Of a stretch of 47,310 nucleotides of DNA, positions 35,778 to 47,310 are shown piece after piece. This stretch comes from Ministeria vibrans ATCC 50519 (taxonomy: Eukaryota > Opisthokonta > Filasterea). The notes below the pieces were generated by a model. It was given only the letters and a program-made list of their open reading frames with translations, was not told where the DNA came from and did no database searches. Where the stretch lies: NCBI GenBank assembly GCA_943704425.1, contig CALSCP010000904.1, positions 67,097 through 114,406 of the forward strand. Direction: 5' to 3'. Each line of letters begins with the position of its first letter. The first letter of the stretch is position 1. A program made the position numbers and the translations under genes.

Positions 35778-36789
35778 GCAAGTTTAACGAGCGACTGCTG
35801 TGAGAAGATGGCGTTGAATTTGACGAGGGTGTTGAGGACACACCAGAGATTGGCAACTTTGTCTTCGAAGAGACCACGCGAGAAGGGAAAGAGACGAGCG
35901 AGGAGATGGGGAAGACGGTCTGGGGTGAGAAAGGGCCACCAGCAGAGGGCAAAAGTGACGAGAACGGCCGTGGCAATGCGGGCGAGATGGGCGAGCGCGC
36001 GGGGCCAGGTGGGCTGTCGGAGGGACGAGCCGAGGAGATGGAAGAAGAAGGGCAGTGCGTAGTAGAGACTCATTTGCTTGTAGTTGAGCGAGAGCGAGAA
36101 GAGAACGGATGCGGTCGCATGTGCGTCGCTTAGGAGCGCCGTGACGGCCAGCAGGGCAAGGCCCAGACTGATGTTGTTGTACTGGAAGTGGCCATGGTCG
36201 ATGAGGACGAGCGAAGGCTGCAGCAGCAACAGAACGGCGCCAATGAAGCGCCATTGCCAGGTGTGTGCGGCACGCAGCTCGCGGATTCCAAAGAAGAAGA
36301 GAATGACGGCGGGAAAGAAGAGCAGGAGGTCGGCAGCGATGACGGTGGCGCGCATGTACAGGCGCAGCGACTGCGTCTCGCACCCGCGCGACGAGTGCAG
36401 CGCAAACCACTCGGGCGCACGACACACCGCCGCGCCGACAAGGCCGCACAGCCTGGCGTGGTATGCAGTCAAGGGCGGGTAGTCGAGGCCCCAGTAGAGC
36501 AGGTCGTTGTCCGTTGTGTTGCGATACCAATCCTACAAGCAAAGAATGTCTGCAGTCAGCGTTGCGCGCTTGTTGTCGTCTTTCGGCGCACCTCCACCGG
36601 CAAATGCATGGTGATTTCCATCCAGTGCCGCTGTGCCTCAAAGTCCCCGTGCATCGGGGGCGCCCCCAGGCCCGAATGGGGTCCATGGGAGACAATGCTG
36701 CGCACAAACAGCGCAAAGAGAAGGGCAAAGCAGACCATGACAAGGCGCAGGGGCTGCTGCTGCGCCGTCGAGAGCAAGACCTGATCCAT
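35778..36789 (-). CDS. ALG6: ALG6 alpha-1,3-glucosyltransferase, C-terminus missing
   Basis: Exons 36789-36592 and 36532-35778 give 317 residues of a protein usually near 500. ALG6 adds the first glucose to the lipid-linked Man9GlcNAc2 in the ER. Motifs are unmistakable: [20 protein letters not shown] with [20 protein letters not shown] across the splice, [49 protein letters not shown] and [20 protein letters not shown]. The GDFE acidic motif of the first lumenal loop is intact. Exon 2 ends at a GTAAGA donor in phase 2. The expected C-terminal membrane helices are not found before the next gene, which lies across the N gap. Truncation is probably an assembly effect. Confidence 0.93.
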
Positions 36790-36835
36790 CGCACGGCCAA
36801 GGCTGGGGATCGTGGCGAGGCTCAGGCGGACGTAT

Positions 36836-36876
36836 AATAATAATGAATATTATTATTATTATTATTATTATTATTA
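36836..36876. repeat. (ATT)n microsatellite
   Basis: ATAATAATAATGA flips into about nine ATT units between the ALG6 start and the RFC5 stop. It is probably in the ALG6 upstream region. Confidence 0.9.
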
Positions 36877-36989
36877 GGCGGTCTGGCTGTGTCTTCGCGT
36901 GGTGACTGTATCATTAATAAATGGGTTGCATTCTTCTTCTTCTTATTATTATTAATTCTATTCAGTAAAGTAATGTAAAGTGTGTACAA

Positions 36990-37297
36990 TCAGGCGGAGG
37001 CAATGGCATTGCGCGCCAGCTGGAAGGCGCCCACTAGAGCCCCGAGCTGCAGCTGCTCTGTGGCACCCTTGGACAGCGCATACTCGGTCGTGGCCATCTG
37101 GTCAAGCAGGTCAATGCGGACTGCGCCCGGCAGCTCAAGATCAAGTGAAAACAAATGCACTTCGCGCAAAATGTCCTCGAGCGCAAGACCCTGTTGGGAG
37201 TGGGAGGGATGTGAGTGGAAAGCAGAGTGCGTGGGATGGAGCGAACCTTCATGGATTTGAGCTCAGAGACAACTTCAAACAAAAAAAAAGAAACAAT

Positions 37298-37332
<35 letters not shown>

Positions 37333-38674
37333 TTTGTGGTGTCTTTGTGGTGTGTGTGTGTGTGTCTTTGTGGTGTGTTTGTGGTGTGTGTTTTGTGGTG
37401 TGTCTTTGTGGTGTGTGTCTTTGTGGTGTGTGTGGCGTACACTTGAGTGCATCGGCAAAGGATGAGTTGAGCATGGAATGGACAATGCTCTCAATGTCGC
37501 GCGGGTGTGGGTTGCCTGTGCAAGTGTATACAGCTGTTTCGTCCACCTCGTCAAATGCCATTGACGCAGACTAAACACGTACGTGTCGCGTCAGACAATT
37601 GGTGAGTAACGTGCACAGTCAGAGAGGCAAGTGAGTGAGTGTTGTTGATCGAGTCTGAGTGCATTGTGAGGGCAATTGGAATAAACTGGTGTGTGCCTCG
37701 ACATACCTGTAGCACATTGAGTGTCTTTCGCATGTCTCCTTGCGCCAATTTCACAAGGGCATTTTTGCCACTCTCAGTCACATTGACTCTACACACACAC
37801 ACACATACACATACACATGATGAATTTTCTCAATCACTCACTCTCATGTTTGTACGTCCGTACTTTTCCGAGTCAATGACGTGCTGAAGGCGTCCCATCA
37901 TCTGATCGAGCGGAAGCGGAGCAAACCGGAAGCGAGTGCAGCGCGACTGGATCGCCGGAATGATTTTGTTGACGTAGTTGCAAATGAGACAGAATCGCGT
38001 GTTTTTCGTGTACTTCTCGACGACTCGACGCAACGCAGCTTGCGCAACATTCATCATCGCGTCTGCTTCGTCGAGAATCACCATCTTGTACCCAGAGCTG
38101 GAGGGGAAAGAGGAGAGTGAGTTTGAGCTCTGCACTGCACTGCACCGAAAAGAGGGGAGGACGCACCTTAGGATTGTCCTTGTGCTTGCAAACTCCTTGA
38201 TTTGCTCGCGAACATTCTCAATCTTTCGACTGTCAGAAGCATTGAGCTGCAGCAGAAAGAAGAGTGTACAGTATTATGGTGATCTCCCTTTGACTTCTGA
38301 GTGGGTTTTGTGTCGTACCTCCAGCACCATTTGGCCGTAGTGTTTGCCGTAGAGCTTGCGGGCAACAGCAAGAATCGTAGTCGTCTTTCCTGTGCCTGGC
38401 GGCCCGTAGAAGAGGAGATGCGGCAAACGATCCTGTTCGATGAATCGTTGAACTGCGAAACAGCGACGACAGAGAGTCAGTGTTAGCGCACGAACAACGC
38501 GGACACACGCTGCCCTCGGCGGTGCAGCGACCCCGCGCCGTCCCAGCGCCCATCCTTACGCGTGGCGATGATGTCGCGGTGGGCAATCACGTCGTCCATG
38601 TCGGACGGCCGGTACTTCTCCACCCACGGCAGGTTGCGCTTCTCGCTGCCCGACGAGTGCGCATGCAACGACAT
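36990..38674 (-). CDS. RFC5: Replication factor C subunit 5 (yeast Rfc3)
   Basis: Eight exons: 38674-38560, 38452-38319, 38246-38167, 38097-37864, 37788-37707, 37570-37441, 37272-37247, 37190-36990. They sum to 1002 nt, 333 residues (human 340). RFC loads the PCNA clamp at primer-template junctions. Walker A is [20 protein letters not shown], Walker B is [11 protein letters not shown], and the arginine-finger motif is [33 protein letters not shown] at the start and [16 protein letters not shown] near the end point to RFC5 and not RFC2 or RFC4. Exon 7 is only 26 nt. The intron after exon 6 holds (GT)n and TTTGTGGTGTGT repeats. Confidence 0.96.
37297..37438. repeat. (GT)n and GTGT-TTTGTG repeats
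   Basis: A GT run passes into imperfect tandem copies of a CTTTGTGGTGTGTGT-like unit. It fills the RFC5 intron next to the 26-nt exon. Confidence 0.9.
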
Positions 38675-38807
38675 GGCGTGGTGCTGACACTACAGGTGGA
38701 AACAAAAGTGCCTTTTTCACTTTTCTCAACAAATGATCACTCAGTTGAGTGAAACAAAAAGTTTTCCCGCCAAAATTGAAAATTTTTCAATGGGACGACA
38801 CAATATT

Positions 38808-39596
38808 TTATTTGACAGTGAGAGAAAGACGGATGTTCATGGCAAGCAGTTCAGCAGTGAGATAGCGGAACACAAAGGGTACAGCAAGTTGTTTCACATG
38901 CGCATCTAATAAAAATAGAAGGAATTAAATCAATCGGATGTGTGTTGGAAAATATTTGGGCTCACCCGTCTTGCAAATGCCACAGGTGACAGCCCATCGC
39001 TTGGAGATGTCGGGCTTCTTAATCACAGGCGAGAGCATCGACCCGCACTTCTTACACACAAATGTCTAAGAATCGAAGGCATCAGAAAAAGAGACAGAGC
39101 GCGTAAACACAAGCATACGAAAGATTCGTCTGAGCAGTGGAACAGACGGTCCTGCATCATGAAGGAGGCGCCGTGCGAGAGCAACGAATCACGTTCCATC
39201 TCGCCAAATCGAATTCCTCCTCTCCTCTTGCGACCCTATCCGACCCAATATTATCAGCAGCAAAACAAGCGGATGTTTAGTTTCAGAATAGGTGGGTCCA
39301 GCGAGTTTGCGTACCTTGACTGGCTGGTGGGTGAGACGGTCAACCGGACCCGTCGAGCGCACTTGGGCCTTGTCCAGGACCATGTGACGCAGTCGCTGGT
39401 AGTACACAATGCCCGTGAAGATGTCTGCTTGCAGCTCAGTGCCATGGTAGCCACTGCAGAGAAAGAGACGAGAGACAATATGCGTGTGAGTCACTCTTGG
39501 CACTGTGTTGTGTCGACGGTTTACCTGTAGAAGCGCTCTGTTCCATAGTAATTGTAGCCAGCGCTCTTGAGTTGTTCTCCAAAGTGATCCACAGCC
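38808..39596 (-). CDS. POLR1B: POLR1B (RPA2) C-terminal part, 5' end missing
   Basis: Exons 39596-39525, 39453-39315, 39235-39119, 39065-38966 and 38905-38808 encode about 175 residues equal to the end of the second-largest RNA polymerase I subunit: [80 protein letters not shown]. The zinc-binding tail (CKKCGSMLS ... CGICKT) and [20 protein letters not shown] follow. [16 protein letters not shown] and the tail identify Pol I rather than Pol II or III. Around 900 upstream residues are absent. The first visible exon needs a phase-2 partner that I could not find before the divergent gene at 40288. It is either a gene fragment or an assembly error. Confidence 0.9.
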
Positions 39597-39982
39597 CTGT
39601 TACACGGTGTATGTGGGTAAGAAAAAAAAAAAAAAAAACGGACGAAGTTGAGGAAAGAAAGACAGATAGGGGTGCGCTGGACGTAGACTCGAATCGTGCT
39701 GGCTGTGTCGAGCGTTTGAAGGGGTTTTGGGAGCGGAAAAGAGCGTGCGGCAGGACATTGGAAGGGGTAAAGTCGACAAACCATTGAGGTCGTCGGGTGA
39801 CTCGTTTTGCTTGCGAATGGACTTGAGTCACATGAGTGGACGGACGGGACGGGGCGGCGCACGGAAGGGGGAGGGAGAGACAAGGAAGCGGATGCAGACA
39901 TGGGCTGGGGTCGATTCAGTGCATGATGGTTGAGGAAAGGAGAGAGAGAGAGATTGTGTGTGTGAGAGAGAGGACAACGCAC

Positions 39983-40078
39983 CGTTTTCCCATTGTCCGT
40001 GACGGCCGACACGATTTTGACGGTGTGGATCGCCGAGTCGTCCAGTGGGATCTTAGGGGGTGTTATCGACAAAGCCAT
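39983..40078 (-). CDS. Candidate first exon of unknown gene upstream of POLR1B tail
   Basis: ATG at 40078 opens 32 codons (MALSITPPKIPLDDSAIHTV, continuing KIVSAVTDNGKT) ending in phase 0 at a GTGCGT donor. The composition is natural and it sits divergently from the dynein light chain start. It does not resemble the RPA2 N-terminus, and the POLR1B exon at 39596 needs phase 2, so a middle exon or a break lies between. Open frames at 39800-39660 are ambiguous. The downstream partner is unknown. Confidence 0.4.
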
Positions 40079-40287
40079 TCGAAACTGAGAAAAATTAATG
40101 ATGAAATTTGTTAAATGAATAATAATTTCACTCACATTTCACTCTAGTATATTATTGTATCCCCTTTCTTCCTTCTCTCTTTGCTCAGTGGCGTTGGTCT
40201 TTACTGAGTAGTGAGTACTTTAGCCTCTTGCCGCTTGCGAGAGAATCGATCATCACTGTGTCATACATAACCTTCAGGACCCATTCC
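40079..40287. promoter_or_regulatory. Divergent promoter region
   Basis: This 209-base AT-rich spacer lies between the minus-strand candidate exon and the plus-strand dynein light chain ATG. A shared promoter is inferred from geometry. Confidence 0.4.
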
Positions 40288-41166
40288 ATGGCTTCACTCA
40301 CCGACACTCCGACTGAGAAGCTTCCTGAAGGCCTGGGCAGTAGCTACCACCTGAGACCTCACTTCAATCACAAGTACGCGCTATCGCACAAAGGGTTTTC
40401 CTCGATTCTTCAACACTTTGTCGTCATGACAACCTTTTTTTTTGTTCTTGTTGCTCTACTTGCGTAGATTTCGTCCTGCCGCTGTCAAAGAAGTGATTCA
40501 CAGGGTACTCCAAGACTCGCTAAGTGGGTTAAAATACGAATCGGATGAGTGTGGCAAGTGGTCAAGACAAATTTCGGACACACTTCGAGATCGATTGAAA
40601 GGTACAGAAAAAGAAACATATTTCGCTACGCGCAATGCACGAGTATTCGCGTATTATATAAGTATGCATGAGTCCTTAAATGATATTTGTCCTTTGAAGC
40701 TTTTTCTTACAAAATGAGATAAATTGTCCTTTGAGCCTTTTCTTACAATACTGTCACTTTCGAAATGATCTCTTTGTCATCTCTTTGACTTTGATGTGAT
40801 AAACAATAATAACAAGAAGAATACAACCCATTTATGAATGATACAGACACCACGCAAAGACAGAGCCAGACCGCCTTGTATTCTTCTTCTTCTAATAATA
40901 CTTAATCACTTTCGTAGAGCTGAAGATGGAACGGTACAAGTTTATAGTACAAGTACAGATTGGTGAGCAACGAGGCGAAGGTGTGCGAACAGCATGTCGG
41001 TGTCTGTGGGATGCTGACACAGACAGCTACGCACAAGATGTATTTGTGAACGTGAGTATCTAACACTACAAGGAGCAACAACGTGTTGTGTGATTATTGA
41101 GGTTGTCTCTTTCTGTAGGAGACATTTTTTTGTGTTGCCGCCGTTTTCGGAGTGTTCTACTACTGA
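40288..41166 (+). CDS. DYNLT2B: Tctex-type dynein light chain (TCTEX1D2/DYNLT2B-like)
   Basis: Exons 40288-40373, 40468-40601, 40918-41051 and 41119-41166 sum to 402 nt, 133 residues. Tctex1-family light chains bind dynein intermediate chains. The TCTEX1D2 branch works in the intraflagellar transport dynein-2 motor. Matches: FRPAAVKEVIHRVLQDSLSG, YKFIVQVQIGEQRGEGVRTA, CRCLWDADTDSYAQDVFVN and the closing FCVAAVFGVFYY before the stop. The GEQRGEGVR and DADTDSYAQDVF blocks favour the TCTEX1D2 subgroup. The start is the first in-frame ATG. If it is dynein-2 linked, it suggests the organism builds a flagellum. Its stop lies 68 bases from the stop of the deadenylase on the other strand. Confidence 0.92.
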
Positions 41167-41234
41167 AAAGCGAGCGAAATGTGAATAGAGAGCGTTTTGT
41201 AAGAAGAGAAAAAAAAGAGAAAAAGAAATGTGTA

Positions 41235-44277
<3,043 letters not shown>

Positions 44278-44318
44278 CGAGGCGCATCGAGCACTGCGAC
44301 GGTGAGTAACGAAAACTT

Positions 44319-44362
<44 letters not shown>

Positions 44363-44879
44363 AGAGAGATAGAGAGAGATAGAGAAGAGAGAGTGCATAA
44401 ATTGTGTGACACATGCGACAGCACAGAGAACGCGCGGGTGCCAATACAAAGAAGACAGACCGCTCACCAACAACGTAGGTTGGAAAACAAAAAAAAAACG
44501 CGAACGTCTTTCATCATTCCCCGTTTGGCAGTTGGAGCGGAGAAGACGAAGATGAAAGCATGGCAAGACGAGAGACTGGCCATGGGGACCGCAGGGGGGT
44601 CTCAATCGCCGCCAGTCTGACTTGGATTCGCAACTAAAACCCCTCAAGCGCCGTACTTTGAGGTGGATTCCGCCGTCCAATGAGTGCGGGTCTTCCCGCT
44701 GAGGGGTCACCTTCGTCAGGCATCGAAACAGGTTCGCGGATCAAGGAAGAAGAAGAAATGAGTGGGAGTGCGCTGAGCCGCTGACTGGGCTGAGCAGGGA
44801 ACGGTAGTGACTATTAAGCCGAACTCATCAAAAACCTCAATTCAATAATCAATTTTTTTGGAATTCAACAACAGCAACG
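44278..44879. other. CCR4 / OSTC divergent spacer with A40 run
   Basis: This spacer contains a pure A run at about 44320-44359 followed by GAGAGA repeats. It should carry the OSTC promoter and, if the candidate first exon is right, the CCR4 promoter. A plus-strand reading ending in LTVAERKACIEAHRALRR before a GTGAGT at about 44301 is suggestive, but I could not complete a gene from it. Confidence 0.4.
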
Positions 44880-46025
44880 ATGGAGAGCCTTTTGAATGTA
44901 CCATTCAGTTCGGTAAGAAGGATGTGACTTTGTTACTATTTTGGAGAATCAACTTGTGGACATGTCGAAATGTGACAATATATGATACTGACTGTCTCTC
45001 TCTCTCTCTCTGTCTGACTGTCTGTCTGTCGCTCAGGTGCTCCGTACGCCCCCAATGAAGCTGCGTCTTCCTCGCGTGTCTGCCCCCTCGGTACCATTCT
45101 TGATTGTCGCTGGCTTCCACCCCCATTCGTTTTTTTTTTTTTTTTCTCTATCGCTCTTTGCCACGTTGAAACTGTCTCCTCTGCGCCGTAGGCCATGCAA
45201 GTGTACGCCGTTGTTCTTCTGGGATACTTCCTTGTTACAGCTGGCATCATCTACGACGTAATCATTGAGCCTCCGGCTATGGGACAGAAAGTTGACGAGC
45301 GCGGACGGATGCGGTAAACTTTCTTTTTCTCTTTGTGATGCGCTTTTCCCTATGAACGCGCCTTCAAGAGGCATCCTCAATGGCCCCACCCAACTAGTGT
45401 TGTGTGGTGATTTGGTGATGAGGCGAATCAGCCTCCGATTTGACCAATGGGTGTGTTTTTCACGTAAAGCTTACACATCGCTTTTTACCTTAGCTCGATG
45501 GTCTTTATGGAGTTTCGCATCAACGGACAATACATCATTGAGGGTCTCTCTGGTGCCCTCATGTACCTTCTTGGCGGGGTGGGGTTTATCGTGCTGGACA
45601 AATCCAACGACGTGACGCTCTCGACGCTCACACGCAACGTGTACATTGGCACCGCCTTCCTGCTCATCACTCTCGCCAGCTTCTCTCTCCGTGGCTTCAT
45701 TAAGATGAAGCTTCCGTAAGAAATCACCATATTGTCGAGCTCGACACACACACACTCTCTCTATCACTTTGTCTCTCTCTATCACTTCGTTTCTTTCTCA
45801 ATCACTTTCTCTCTCTCTCTCTATCACTTCGTTTCTTTCTCAATCACTTTCTCTCTCTCTATCACTTTGTTTTTTTCTCCTCTCCCTCTCTCTCTCTCTC
45901 TTCCCTCTATATCGCTTTGTTTCTTTCTCCTCTCTTTCTATCACTTTGTTTCTTTCTTTCTCTCTCTAATGCTTCTTTTTTTTCTTCGTTGTTTTGTGCA
46001 CAGGAACTATATGACAATTGAATAA
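44880..46025 (+). CDS. OSTC: Oligosaccharyltransferase complex subunit OSTC (DC2)
   Basis: Exons 44880-44912, 45037-45090, 45192-45313, 45494-45715 and 46004-46025 sum to 453 nt, 150 residues, the family length. OSTC is a small membrane subunit linking STT3A-type oligosaccharyltransferase to the translocon in the ER. The start gives [20 protein letters not shown], like the animal N-terminus. Three membrane segments are seen: [20 protein letters not shown] followed by [10 protein letters not shown], then [18 protein letters not shown], then [32 protein letters not shown] is a strong family match. The last intron carries CTATCACTTTGTTTC repeats. The stop codon is 35 bases from the CIAO1 stop on the other strand. 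Confidence 0.94.
45747..45970. repeat. CT-rich minisatellite in last OSTC intron
   Basis: Repeated CTATCACTTTGTTTCTTTCT-like units, about nine, fill the final OSTC intron. Here the pyrimidine strand is the sense strand. Confidence 0.9.
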
Positions 46026-46060
46026 AAGGAAACCAAATCACATTTTTTCAAAATAGTTCC

Positions 46061-47058
46061 TCATCTCTCATTGTTCCAGCGCCAGATGCGAACAAGGCCA
46101 TCATCGCCAGCGGAGGCGAGGAGGGCAGCGGAAGGGTCGGGGTCGGTGACGGGAGACCATGCAACGCAGTTGATGTCCTGCTGGTGCGCCTGCACACGCG
46201 TCTCCACACACGCCCACTCGCTAGGACTACTACTACTACGGGTAAACAGGCGGATGGCATCGTCGCCGGCACCCGTGGCAATCACCTGGCTGTTGCTGCT
46301 CCACGAGAGGGAGTAGGCAGTGCGACTGTGTGCGTCTGGGAGGGTCGCCATGCACGTCCAATCGTCACTCCCACTGTGTGTGCGCCCCCACACGCGCAGT
46401 GACAGATCGTCACCCGTCGTCGCTAAATCCAACATCGAGTTGCACAAAGTGTACGTGATTGCATGAGTGGGTGGGTGTGTGTGTGCGTTGATGTGCGAGC
46501 CTTACCTAAGAGAGTGCCGTCGGGACTAAAGCGCGCACACCACACTGTCGACGAGTGTCCTGTGAGGGTAGCGCAGCTGTACCAGTCGTCGTCGTCTTCG
46601 CGGTACAGACGCACAGTGTTGTCGTATGACGCAGAGCACAGTAGCTACACAAAAGTAGGTTAAGGAAATTCATTTTGTCTGCATACGACTTACCTCTTCT
46701 GTGGGATGCCATGCCACACACTTGACGTCTTGAGTGTGGGAATGAAGTACGCTCAGACAATCAAAGTCCTCTTCGCCTGTCACCACTACAGAATGAGAAG
46801 AATGCCAAGTATCAACAACAGGAACAGCAGTCGAAATTCTCTCTCTCTCTCTCTCTTCTCTCGTACCTCCCCAGACCCACACCGACTTGTCGCGACTCGC
46901 CGACGCAAGCAGGGTCCCACTAGCAGACCAAGCAACACTTTTCACCTCGTTCTCGTGTCCCTCCAGGGTAGTTGTGCATTCAAAGGCTCCGTCGCGACGG
47001 TCCCAGATCAAGACAGTGCTGTGGCATGTGTTGAATTAGAACATGTCCCGTTGCGCTC

Positions 47059-47089
<31 letters not shown>

Positions 47090-47150
47090 GTCTCTCTGTC
47101 TTTCTGTCTCTCTGTCTCTGTCTCTGTCTCTGTCTCTGTCTCTGTCTCTG

Positions 47151-47236
<86 letters not shown>

Positions 47237-47310
47237 GCGTACCCATCGAAACTCGCGGTAGCTAAGAAGTTGCCACACGGCGACCACGCACAACACCTGA
47301 TGGTTCGTTC
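46061..47310 (-). CDS. CIAO1: CIAO1 (Cia1) WD40 protein, 5' end outside window
   Basis: Visible exons: 47310-47243 (continues past the edge), 47018-46867, 46785-46694, 46644-46506 and 46422-46061, all phase-consistent. CIAO1 is the seven-bladed WD40 subunit of the cytosolic iron-sulfur targeting complex. Blades read in order: [20 protein letters not shown] with [30 protein letters not shown] with [30 protein letters not shown] with [35 protein letters not shown] with [13 protein letters not shown], then [20 protein letters not shown], then [13 protein letters not shown] ending [13 protein letters not shown]. The spacing and the RxIRxxxWSPCGNxLAxASFD opening match Cia1 rather than a generic WD protein. 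Confidence 0.92.
47058..47232. repeat. (CTGTCT)n and (CT)n microsatellite in CIAO1 intron
   Basis: CTGTCT hexamers pass into a long (CT)n run in the intron between the first two visible CIAO1 exons. Confidence 0.95.

Noticed and set aside
47058-47232. Telomere-like repeat at the right edge
   Set aside because: The unit is CTG/TCT-based and lies inside a CIAO1 intron; it does not match known telomere motifs.

Overview
This is nuclear DNA from a unicellular eukaryote with a compact, intron-rich genome. Nearly every recognisable protein is split into short exons by GT-AG introns, many only 50-150 nt long. The gene set is eukaryotic and housekeeping-like: nucleoporin, spliceosome factor, RNA polymerase I, clamp loader, mitochondrial aconitase, N-glycosylation, deadenylase and cytosolic Fe-S assembly. 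EGF modules, a Fringe-type glycosyltransferase and a class I PI3K with a Ras-binding-like region occur beside a Brl1/Brr6 nuclear envelope protein, which animals lack, and a Tctex-type dynein light chain. That mix suggests a flagellate or amoeboid protist, perhaps on the opisthokont/amoebozoan/apusomonad side. I cannot name the species. Introns and spacers are full of microsatellites and of a recurring purine-rich minisatellite unit.

Layout. 1-1857 (-): secreted EGF protein, cut by the left edge. 2826-3998 (-): Frag1/DRAM/Sfk1 membrane protein, divergent from a multi-pass membrane protein of possible Tim17-like type (4103-4896, +). 5030-10411 (-): NUP160, divergent from a Fringe-like glycosyltransferase (10677-12076, +). 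12253 to about 20041 (-): very large class I PI3-kinase, divergent from mitochondrial aconitase (20202-23675, +). 24090-25740 (+): CWC25. 25741-27684: gene-poor, with one small two-exon candidate. 27685-28049 (+): small unknown gene, tail-to-tail with an L-asparaginase (28077-29894, -). 29895-31397: repeats and one ambiguous small gene. 31398-32689 (-): Brl1/Brr6. 32839-35416 (-): PXK-like PX/pseudokinase protein lacking its N-terminus. An N gap lies at 35621-35630. 35778-36789 (-): ALG6 lacking its C-terminus. 36990-38674 (-): RFC5. 38808-39596 (-): only the C-terminal part of POLR1B, the second-largest RNA polymerase I subunit. 40288-41166 (+): Tctex-type dynein light chain. 41235-44277 (-): CCR4/CNOT6 deadenylase. 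44880-46025 (+): OSTC. 46061-47310 (-): CIAO1, cut by the right edge.

Functional links. ALG6 finishes the lipid-linked oligosaccharide and OSTC belongs to the complex that transfers it, while the Fringe-like protein would act later in the Golgi. NUP160 and Brl1/Brr6 both serve the nuclear pore and envelope. Otherwise the order looks like ordinary eukaryotic gene shuffling, not a cluster.

Exon models come from reading frames, GT-AG sites, phase matching and family similarity recalled from memory; no alignment was run. In most complete models the exon lengths sum to a multiple of three, which supports them. The points most worth following up are the gap that truncates both ALG6 and PXK, the isolated POLR1B tail, the unusual GTAC splice-donor bias, the dispersed minisatellite in introns, and the Fringe-like enzyme with a degraded metal-binding motif.
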